From DASWVC01 sp036401335 (lineage in GTDB: Bacteria > Verrucomicrobiota > Verrucomicrobiia > Chthoniobacterales > JAFAMB01): a DNA stretch of 6,623 nt. A model generated the notes under the pieces. That model worked only from the letters and a program-made list of their open reading frames with translations, was not told the DNA's origin and did not search any database. The DNA lies in contig DASWVC010000149.1 of the NCBI GenBank assembly GCA_036401335.1, positions 1 through 6,623 of the forward strand, read 5' to 3'. The position numbers and the translations under genes are program-made. Positions 1 through 5,626 of the stretch are shown one piece after another; position 1 is the stretch's first letter, and each line of letters begins with the position of its first letter.

Positions 1-1
1 C

Positions 2-727
2 GCGCGCGCGACCGGCTACCTCGGGGCAGGGGAACTCGTGCTTCATGCGGCGGCCATCTGGCTGGCTCTCCTGGCCGTGCGGTTTATTTTGCTTTGGGGC
101 GGATTGTACCTCGCCGTCTACCGCGGGAAGCGCCGTGGCGAACATTGGAACCGACCCTCGCCACGAATGGCCGGCGCCGCGGCCTTCGCCGGGATTCGTG
201 GTGCGGTGACCCTCGCAGGCGTGCTCTCCGTGCCGTACTCCCTTCCGAACGGGTTCCCGTTCCCCGCGCGTGACCTGCTCACCTTCCTCGCCAGTGGAAT
301 CATTCTGTTTTCTTTGCTGGGCGGCTGTTTCGGACTTCCGGTTTTCCTGCGCGGGCTTCGCCTGCCCCCGGACGACCTGCACGACCGCGAAACGGCGGAA
401 GCCCGGCGCCTCGCCGCCGCGGCGGCGGTGCAGGCCATCCAAGAAGCCCGGGACCGGGTGCCGACCTCACCGGAGCCGGCCGGTGAGGCAGCCGAGGTGC
501 TCGATCGCCTCTCGCTGCATTACCGCCGAAAGATGGAGGCCCCTGAGCAGCACGACGGCCATTCACGCGGGAATGCCTTGGCCAGGGAAGTCCACTTGAA
601 CGTGGTGCGGGCGGAAAGGACGGAGCTCTACCGCCTGCGGACAGCCGGGCGCATCAACGATGAAACGTTGCGCGCCTTGGTGGCAGAAATTGATTTGGTG
701 GAAGCCTCGCTGCTGGGCGGTGAATAA
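2..727 (+). CDS. CPA1-family Na+/H+ antiporter, C-terminal part (5' end outside window)
   Basis: This is the end of an inner-membrane monovalent cation/proton antiporter, which exchanges Na+ (or K+) for H+ in pH and salt homeostasis. The frame is open from base 2 with no stop, so the gene starts left of the window; the GTG at 38 is internal. About 241 residues are visible, roughly the last half of a family that usually has about 520-550. Three hydrophobic segments can be seen (bases about 35-121, 167-240 and 270-350). The middle one carries GIRGAVTLAG (191-220), which matches the conserved G-x-RG-[AV]-[VTS]-LA signature of bacterial CPA1 exchangers. A hydrophilic, helical cytoplasmic tail of about 120 residues follows, ending in a RTAGRINDETLRALVAEIDL-type motif typical of the bacterial subfamily (NhaP/YjcE-like). 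Ion specificity cannot be read from this part. The gene converges on the DUF4239 gene. Family assignment is confident, substrate is not. Confidence 0.88.
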   Translation, partial: ARATGYLGAGELVLHAAAIWLALLAVRFILLWGGLYLAVYRGKRRGEHWNRPSPRMAGAAAFAGIRGAVTLAGVLSVPYSLPNGFPFPARDLLTFLASGIILFSLLGGCFGLPVFLRGLRLPPDDLHDRETAEARRLAAAAAVQAIQEARDRVPTSPEPAGEAAEVLDRLSLHYRRKMEAPEQHDGHSRGNALAREVHLNVVRAERTELYRLRTAGRINDETLRALVAEIDLVEASLLGGE

Positions 728-823
728 GGTGGTGTTCGCGGCCGCACCCGCGGGTAAAGGTGCCTTTCCTCAATCGCCCCCGTTCAACGCGCGGCGGCAC
801 GTAACCGTCCGTCCGCTTGCGGC
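728..823. other. Convergent intergenic spacer without a clear terminator
   Basis: This 96-base spacer separates the stop codons of two convergent genes, where a bidirectional terminator would be expected. It holds only weak dyads: AAAGG-TG-CCTTT (756-767), and the loop-less palindromes GCGGCCGC (738-745) and CCCGCGGG (747-754). None is followed by a T-run on either strand, so I do not call an intrinsic terminator. Rho-dependent termination or read-through is possible. Confidence 0.5.
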
Positions 824-1603
824 CTATTTCATGCGCTCCCGCAGCGCGGTCAAGGATTGGTCCGCCGCATCAAGCCGGATCAAGCCCACGCGTGGGAACT
901 CAAGGTCTGCAATGACATAAAGGGTGGCCGTAATGACGGCTGGAAACACCAGAATGTGCAACCAACTGCGCGACTTTCCTTCCGCCATGCCGTAGCCGGC
1001 GACCAAAGCACTTGTCAGGGCGAAAGCACCCAGCATGACGAAAATCGCGACGGGGGTGTGCGTTTCGGCGGCAAACGTCCGGGCTGTCGAGAATTGAATC
1101 CACTGAGTGACCGCCGGGAGCAGAATTGAGGCCGCGGCCTGACCCTTGCCGTCCTGGTAGGCAACAAGGATCTGTTTCCGGATGTCTTCTTGTAGCACCG
1201 TGCAACGCACGAGCGCTTCCTCCGCCGCGCGAACATCCGGGAGTCTTCTGGTAGCCTCCAGCTCCGTGTCCAGGTACTTGCGGAAGTCGTCCTTCAGGGC
1301 GGTCGCCTGCACCCGGTCAGGCAACACGTCCAAGAGGTGATAGGCATTATCCATGGCATTTCTCTCCTGGACGATGAGCTGCCGTCGTGCGTCAAAACGC
1401 GCCGACGCGCCCGAAAAGGTAAAGGCAATGAGTAACCCGAGCAGGCTGAAGATGGCGCCGACCACCGGCCCAACCCCGAGAACGGCTCCAGCGGGTTCCT
1501 TCTTCAGCCGTCGAAGGGCGAGGCGGCGGCCGATCTCCAGAAGGAGCAGCATCCCAAAAAACAAACCGACCAGGACCAATCCTGCCAGCAGTGTGTAGCC
1601 CAT
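824..1603 (-). CDS. DUF4239 (bestrophin-like) integral membrane protein
   Basis: This encodes a 259-residue membrane protein with four predicted helices: residues about 4-23, 41-66, 184-206 and 214-233. A soluble helical region of about 110 residues lies between helices 2 and 3. After helix 2 comes the block FTFSGASARFDARRQLIVQE (61-80), then RNAMDNAY. This block, with the C-terminal LEFPRVGLIRLD (234-245), is characteristic of DUF4239 proteins, which are described as bestrophin-like from distant similarity to chloride channels; the function is not established. The length fits the family. I chose the ATG at 1603 because GGA sits 6 bases upstream. A GTG at 1624 would add seven residues, but it has no Shine-Dalgarno sequence and is preceded by a hairpin. 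The gene converges on the antiporter and diverges from the secreted-protein gene. A role in ion transport is inference only. Confidence 0.85.
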   Translation of the reverse strand: MGYTLLAGLVLVGLFFGMLLLLEIGRRLALRRLKKEPAGAVLGVGPVVGAIFSLLGLLIAFTFSGASARFDARRQLIVQERNAMDNAYHLLDVLPDRVQATALKDDFRKYLDTELEATRRLPDVRAAEEALVRCTVLQEDIRKQILVAYQDGKGQAAASILLPAVTQWIQFSTARTFAAETHTPVAIFVMLGAFALTSALVAGYGMAEGKSRSWLHILVFPAVITATLYVIADLEFPRVGLIRLDAADQSLTALRERMK

Positions 1604-1625
1604 ACCAGATCCGTCGTTCTGCACG

Positions 1626-1640
1626 CCCGTTCAAAACGGG
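1626..1640. repeat. Perfect inverted repeat upstream of the DUF4239 gene
   Basis: CCCGTT-CAA-AACGGG is a perfect 6-base stem with a 3-base loop. In the minus-strand transcript it would lie immediately 5' of the GTG at 1624, in the place a Shine-Dalgarno sequence for that start would occupy. This is one reason to prefer the ATG at 1603. No T-run follows on either strand, so it does not look like a terminator. It may be a small operator, an RNA hairpin, or chance. Confidence 0.4.
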
Positions 1641-1867
1641 GTTGGAACCAATCGGGGAGTCACACTGAGGCCGCCGCATCGCAACGTCAATTCCCGCCCA
1701 TGGAGTTTAGCGCGGCATTCGGCCGGCGCTGTTCCGGGCGGTACTTCTCCGGATCGGCAAGCTTGGTTGTTAAAGAAGGCCCGTTCGGTAAACCGTCTCA
1801 GGGCGAAAAATCGCCCAGCTGCCAAGCCGACAAAAAATCCAGACGCGCATCTACTTGGTTGCTTCAT
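1631..1867 (-). CDS. Doubtful small ORF (78 aa), possible membrane peptide
   Basis: On the minus strand an ATG at 1867 is preceded by GGAGGA with a 9-base spacing, the best ribosome-binding site in the window. It opens 78 codons that stop at 1631-1633, 7 bases before the GTG at 1624. The N-terminus SGFFVGLAAGRFFALRRF (residues 9-26) looks like a short hydrophobic segment with a small-residue motif and basic flank. The remainder is Arg/Cys/Pro-rich and resembles no family I know. Codon choice is mixed (AGA, CGA, TTT are common), unlike the GC-rich third positions of neighbouring genes, which argues against it. The GGAGGA could be chance, and the hydrophobic start could be a gene remnant. If real, it would be co-transcribed with the DUF4239 gene. 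Confidence 0.2.
   Translation of the reverse strand: MKQPSRCASGFFVGLAAGRFFALRRFTERAFFNNQACRSGEVPPGTAPAECRAKLHGRELTLRCGGLSVTPRLVPTPF
1801..1816. repeat. Perfect inverted repeat in the divergent promoter region
   Basis: GGGCGA-AAAA-TCGCCC is a perfect 6-base stem with a 4-base A loop (T loop on the minus strand). It sits 81 bases upstream of the ATG of the secreted-protein gene. With no adjacent T-run on either strand, a terminator is unlikely. An operator for a dimeric regulator or a leader hairpin are alternatives; none is shown by the sequence alone. Confidence 0.4.
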
Positions 1868-1896
1868 TTTGTTCGATCCTCCATCCTCTCGCATTG

Positions 1897-4419
1897 ATGC
1901 CCCGCACCATGCATTGTTTGCTGACGACCCTTGGCCTGAGCGCTCTCCTCTTGACGCAGTTGCCCGCTGCCGCTTCGACAGCGGTCCGCCCGTCCCAACC
2001 GGACGCCCCTGACCTGCCTGTGGCCGATCCCGGTTGGCCGCGCCAGTTTACCCGGGAGGGCGTCCGCGCCGTCTATTACCAACCGCAAGTAGACGATTGG
2101 AAAAACTTTCGTGAACTCCAGGCGCGTGTGGCGTTCACACTGACTCCGAAAGACGGGAAGACCGTGGTCGGCATTGAGGAACTGCGGGGGAGAACGACAG
2201 CCGATGTCAACCGGCGCACCGTTTTGATCGACGACATCGAAATCGTCGCCGTCCGTTTCCCGTCGCTGAATGGCGCCGACGCTGAGTCAATGGAGAAACT
2301 GTTACGGACGACCTTCCCGGGAAGGCCGATGACAGTTTCCCTGGACCGCTTGATTGCCAGTGTTCAAACCACCCAACAGGGCACCAAAGGCGTCCCGGTG
2401 AAAACGGATCCACCCCCGATTTTGGTCAGTACCGACCCTGCCATTCTCCTGGTGGTTCCGGGTAAACCCGTTCTGGCGCCCATCAAGGGGCTGAGGATGC
2501 AATTCGTCCTCAATGCCAACTGGGACCTGTTTTTCACTCCGAGTGATTCCCGTTATTACTTGCTCGCGGACAAGGTTTGGCTAACCGCAGGTTCGCTAGA
2601 GGGTCCCTGGAACGTGAGCCGGACCCTCCCTCCAGACTTGAGCAAGCTGCCCGCGGGCGAAAATTGGGATCACGTGAAAAAGGCGGTGGCCGGCAGCGCC
2701 CCGCCAGGCGGGCAAGTGCCAAAGGTGTTTTTTGCCGCCGAGCCGTCGGAACTGATCGTGTTTGCCGGTCCCCCTGTCTATAAGCCAATCAGTGGAACCC
2801 AGCTGCGCTACGCCAACAACACCAGCAGTTGGGTTTTCAACGATGCCGGCGACGGTCAGATCTATTTCCTCGTGGCGGGACGCTGGTTCCGCGCGCCGAA
2901 CCTTGGCGGCCCCTGGAGTTACGCCGGCAACGATTTGCCGGAGGATTTCAGCCGGATTCCTCCGCAGAGCGAAGCGGCAGAGGTCCTGGCCTCGGTGCCG
3001 GGAACTCCGGAATGCGAAGACGCCGTGCTCCTCGCGCAGGTGCCCACTTCTGCGGTGATCCAGGTACCGGAAGCCGAGGCGAAAGCAAAGGTTAACTACA
3101 ACGGTGAACCGCAGTTCGCCGCGATTGAGGGGACGCCGCTCACCTACGCCACGAACGCCAATGCCGACGTGATTCGCTTAGAAGGAAAATACTACCTCTG
3201 CCAGAACGCGATCTGGTTCCTTTCGTCGTCGCCCACCGGTCCTTGGACAGTGGCGGCCACCGTGCCTGAAGCCATTTACACGATCCCCCCGAGCAGCCCC
3301 GTCTACCATGTGACGTACGTAAAGGTGGAGAGCACGCCTCGGGGTCAGGTGGTTTGCAGTTACACTTCAGGTTATACCGGAGCCTACGTTGCAGGGGTGG
3401 CAACCGGTGCCGCCCTGGTCTGGGGAACGGGTTACGCCTACCAGCCCTACATTTATCCTGGACCGGTGCCCGTTTACCGCCCTTACTATGCCACGTACGG
3501 CGTCTCGGCCAATTACTACCCGAACCGCGGGGTTTACACGGTCGGGGGTTACGCCTATGGACCGTACGGCGGCTCCGGCAGCGCCGCCTGGTACAACCCG
3601 AATACGGGTGGCTACGGGCGAGCGTACACCGAACAATACCCCTACGGCGGGCGAACCAATGCCTCGGGCTACAACCCCAGCACCGACACGTCGTGGACGA
3701 CCCGGCAAGGGCACAATTACTACGGGCAGGCGGGCACTTCGACGGTGACGCGAGGGGATCAAACGGTGCAAACGGCGCACGTCGCCACCAACTACGGTCA
3801 CACGAGCGTCGCCCAGGGAGAGAACAACCTGTACGCCGGCCATGACGGCAACGTTTACAAGCAGAACAGCAGCGGGGACTGGACCAAGTGGGACAATGGC
3901 CAGTGGCAGCCGGTGAACACTCCGGCTGCAACGAATAACCGAACCCAGAGCCAAACCGGAACCGTCGGTGCTGCCCAAGCGCAGACCAGCCCTCTCAGCC
4001 GGCAAACGGGCGGCACGCGGACGGAGCGGGCGGGCCAAACGGGTACCGGCACGTCCGCAGGGAATCCTCAGGCCAATGAGCGCCGGAATTCGCGGCCGGA
4101 AGGCCAAGCCCCCGCGAGAGAAGAAAATCCGCCTTCCGGAAGTCAGCCACCGGGCACCCTCACCGGTGCGTCAACGGCTCCGGCTTCTGGTCAGACGGCG
4201 CGGGGCCAGGGCAGAATGACGGGTGCTGCCAAGGGGTCCGCCCCATCGTCCTCGGATGATCAAACCCTTAATGGACTTAACCGCGAGGCGTCGGCCCGGC
4301 GGCGCGGGCAGGCCGGCTCGTCGCAGCGGACCCCGGCGGAGAATGCCCGTGGCGGGCGGGCCCACGCCACCCCCGAGACCCGCGGCGCACCGGGGCGCAG
4401 GGGCAGGTCCCGCGAGTGA
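1897..4419 (+). CDS. Large secreted protein with three tandem GPW modules and a Tyr/Gly-rich, basic tail; function unknown
   Basis: This encodes an exported protein of 840 residues with no assigned function. Residues 1-26 form a signal peptide with a Leu-rich core and an AAA/S cleavage site. An N-terminal domain (about 35-175, containing AVYYQPQVDDWKN) resembles a group of hypothetical proteins sometimes labelled carbohydrate-binding family V/XII, a label I would not trust for function. Three degenerate modules follow (about 178-254, 281-357, 399-468), each with G-x-x-[LM]-x-[YF], then Y-[YF]-L, W-[FL] and GPW. Residues 489-585 are Tyr/Gly/Pro-rich; 586-674 hold GNVYKQNSSGDWTKWDNGQW. The remainder is disordered, Gln/Thr/Gly-rich, then Arg-rich. 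No transmembrane helix is seen beyond the signal peptide. I chose the ATG at 1897, which puts Arg3 before the hydrophobic core. ATG 1909 and TTG 1855 are alternatives, and none has a Shine-Dalgarno site. The adaptor gene follows after 36 bases. Confidence 0.82.
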   Translation: MPRTMHCLLTTLGLSALLLTQLPAAASTAVRPSQPDAPDLPVADPGWPRQFTREGVRAVYYQPQVDDWKNFRELQARVAFTLTPKDGKTVVGIEELRGRTTADVNRRTVLIDDIEIVAVRFPSLNGADAESMEKLLRTTFPGRPMTVSLDRLIASVQTTQQGTKGVPVKTDPPPILVSTDPAILLVVPGKPVLAPIKGLRMQFVLNANWDLFFTPSDSRYYLLADKVWLTAGSLEGPWNVSRTLPPDLSKLPAGENWDHVKKAVAGSAPPGGQVPKVFFAAEPSELIVFAGPPVYKPISGTQLRYANNTSSWVFNDAGDGQIYFLVAGRWFRAPNLGGPWSYAGNDLPEDFSRIPPQSEAAEVLASVPGTPECEDAVLLAQVPTSAVIQVPEAEAKAKVNYNGEPQFAAIEGTPLTYATNANADVIRLEGKYYLCQNAIWFLSSSPTGPWTVAATVPEAIYTIPPSSPVYHVTYVKVESTPRGQVVCSYTSGYTGAYVAGVATGAALVWGTGYAYQPYIYPGPVPVYRPYYATYGVSANYYPNRGVYTVGGYAYGPYGGSGSAAWYNPNTGGYGRAYTEQYPYGGRTNASGYNPSTDTSWTTRQGHNYYGQAGTSTVTRGDQTVQTAHVATNYGHTSVAQGENNLYAGHDGNVYKQNSSGDWTKWDNGQWQPVNTPAATNNRTQSQTGTVGAAQAQTSPLSRQTGGTRTERAGQTGTGTSAGNPQANERRNSRPEGQAPAREENPPSGSQPPGTLTGASTAPASGQTARGQGRMTGAAKGSAPSSSDDQTLNGLNREASARRRGQAGSSQRTPAENARGGRAHATPETRGAPGRRGRSRE
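2428..3300 (+). other. Region encoding three degenerate tandem protein modules
   Basis: Within the secreted protein, three segments of about 70-77 residues align by eye: bases 2428-2658, 2737-2967 and 3091-3300. Shared landmarks are a Pro-Ile/Ala-Ile-x-Gly start (APIKG, KPISG, AAIEG), then L/M-x-F/Y with Asn (QFVLNAN, RYANNTS, TYATNAN), a Tyr pair (YYLLADKVW, IYFLVAGRW, YYLCQNAIW), and a closing GPW (LEGPW, LGGPW, PTGPW), followed by a proline-containing stretch ending in L/I-P-A/P. The DNA itself is not repeated, so the duplication is old. Linkers of about 26-41 residues separate the modules. Confidence 0.7.
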
Positions 4420-4455
4420 ACTCCTAACCAGCCTGGAACTGTCCGGCAATCCCTG

Positions 4456-5604
4456 ATGTTCAACCCGGCTCTGCAGCGCGTCATTTCGGCGATGGCCCTT
4501 TTCACCCTTGTGGGCGGCTGTTCCAAACGGGCCCCGAGTGACGCGTTGTCCGGCCCTCCGGACGTCTTGGTCACGGAAGTGCGGCAGCAAGACGTCCCGG
4601 TCGTCAGGGAGTGGATCGGCTCCCTGGACGGTTCTGTAAACGCTGACATCCGGGCGCGCGTCTCCGGGTACCTGATTTCCCAGGATTACAAAGACGGCAG
4701 CCTGGTGCAACAAGGACAACCCCTTTTTCAGATCGACCCGACCACGTATGAAGCAGTGCTCCAGCAAGCCAAAGCCGGGTTGACCCAGGCCGAAGCTAAC
4801 CAGCTGCAATCGGCGCAAAATGCCAAGCGGGAAAGCGACCTTTTCCAGCAAAAAGTGGAAAGCCAGCAGAACCGGGACAACGCGGTCCAGGCGAACGCTG
4901 CCGCGGAGGCGGAAGTGAAGATGCAGCAGGCTGCCGTGCGTCAGGCGGAGCTGAACCTTCAATTTACCAAAGTAATCGCGCCGGTAACCGGGATTGCGGG
5001 CATTGCTAACCCCGGGATCGGTGATTTGGTTGGCCCTTCCGATACGCAGCCGCTGACCACCGTTTCGACGCTTGATCCGGTAAAGGCCTATTTTCAGCTG
5101 AGTGAACAGGATTACCTGAAGGTCGCGAAACGGATCGAGGAAGGACGCAACGCCGGTGCTGCGGCGCCGCCCGCGGCCCTGATTCTTGCCGACGGTTCGT
5201 TGTACGGCCATGAAGGCAAGTTTTTTGCGGTGGATCGGGAGGTGGACCAGCAAACCGGAACCATTCGGCTCGCCGCGCTGTTCCCTAACCCCGAAAACAT
5301 TCTCCGGCCAGGCCAGTTCGTTCGCGTCCGGGTGACTGTTCGAACGCTGTCGGGAGCGTTGCTTGTTCCCCAGCGGGCGGTGAATGATCTCCAGACGGAT
5401 CACGAGGTGGCGGTGGTGGATCCCGAGGACAAAGCGCAGATCCGGTCCGTTGAAGTGGGCGATCGCACCGGTTCATTCTGGGTGATCACGAAGGGGCTCA
5501 AACCCGGCGAACGGGTCATCGTGGAGGGGATGCAAAAAGTTCGCGACGGCGAACCCGTCAAGCCGGCGGTGTGGACGCCACCCAACCTGACCACGACGCA
5601 GTAG
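4456..5604 (+). CDS. RND efflux periplasmic adaptor lipoprotein (MFP/HlyD family, AcrA/MexA-like)
   Basis: This is the periplasmic adaptor of a tripartite RND efflux pump, linking the inner-membrane pump to an outer-membrane channel. The 382-residue length fits the AcrA/MexA range. The signal sequence ends in a lipobox, LVGGC (18-22), so Cys22 should be lipidated. The first lipoyl half is at about 62-95 (RARVSGYLISQDYKDGSLVQ, then GQPLFQIDP). An Ala/Gln/Glu-rich helical hairpin is at about 99-172, and the second lipoyl half begins at FTKVIAPVTGIAG. The beta-barrel domain is at about 205-300 (VKAYFQLSEQDYL; AALFPNPENILRPGQFVRVR) and a membrane-proximal domain ends the protein (LVPQRAVN; GLKPGERVIVEG). 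The start at 4456 follows the upstream stop by 36 bases without a good Shine-Dalgarno sequence. The pump gene begins 22 bases downstream, so they are clearly one unit. The exported substrate cannot be inferred. Confidence 0.93.
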   Translation: MFNPALQRVISAMALFTLVGGCSKRAPSDALSGPPDVLVTEVRQQDVPVVREWIGSLDGSVNADIRARVSGYLISQDYKDGSLVQQGQPLFQIDPTTYEAVLQQAKAGLTQAEANQLQSAQNAKRESDLFQQKVESQQNRDNAVQANAAAEAEVKMQQAAVRQAELNLQFTKVIAPVTGIAGIANPGIGDLVGPSDTQPLTTVSTLDPVKAYFQLSEQDYLKVAKRIEEGRNAGAAAPPAALILADGSLYGHEGKFFAVDREVDQQTGTIRLAALFPNPENILRPGQFVRVRVTVRTLSGALLVPQRAVNDLQTDHEVAVVDPEDKAQIRSVEVGDRTGSFWVITKGLKPGERVIVEGMQKVRDGEPVKPAVWTPPNLTTTQ

Positions 5605-5626
5605 GTTTCCCGGCGTCGCGTTGACC

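Larger units (their letters stand above)
1604..1896. other. Divergent intergenic region with presumed promoters
   Basis: This region of about 290 bases separates the divergent DUF4239 and secreted-protein genes, so promoters for both should lie in it. I could not pick a convincing -35/-10 pair on either strand. The best plus-strand match (TTGTTA at 1767, GGTAAA at 1787) has a short 14-base spacer and a poor -10. What can be seen are two perfect inverted repeats (1626-1640 and 1801-1816), a direct octamer repeat GCCCGTTC (1625-1632 and 1779-1786), a second direct repeat CTTGGTTG (1762-1769 and 1854-1861), and a possible small minus-strand ORF (1631-1867). Confidence 0.5.

Noticed and set aside
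1..10. CGCGCGCGCG run at the left edge
   Set aside because: It lies inside the antiporter reading frame (Ala-Arg-Ala codons) and is short, so it needs no special explanation.
756..767. AAAGG-TG-CCTTT dyad as a bidirectional terminator for the convergent genes
   Set aside because: The stem is 5 bases and AT-containing, the loop is 2 bases, and there is no T-run on either side.
1767..1792. Possible sigma-70 promoter TTGTTA...GGTAAA
   Set aside because: Only 4 of 6 and 3 of 6 consensus bases match, and the spacer is 14 bases, so it is not better than chance.
1700..1897. A 65-codon plus-strand ORF whose TGA overlaps the ATG of the secreted protein (TGATG)
   Set aside because: It has no ribosome-binding site, its composition looks random, and it shows no hydrophobic or family pattern. 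The overlap is probably chance, although it would fit coupling if the ORF were conserved.
3140..3931. A 263-codon minus-strand frame opposite the Tyr/Gly-rich part of the secreted protein
   Set aside because: It is composed mostly of Arg, Cys, Pro and Ser, with no recognisable motif. It is an antisense shadow of a repetitive coding region.
4171..5403. A 410-codon open frame on the minus strand opposite the secreted-protein tail and the adaptor gene
   Set aside because: It overlaps two genes with clear protein-level evidence. It is Arg/Pro/Gly-rich with no domain or signal, as expected of an antisense frame in GC-rich DNA.
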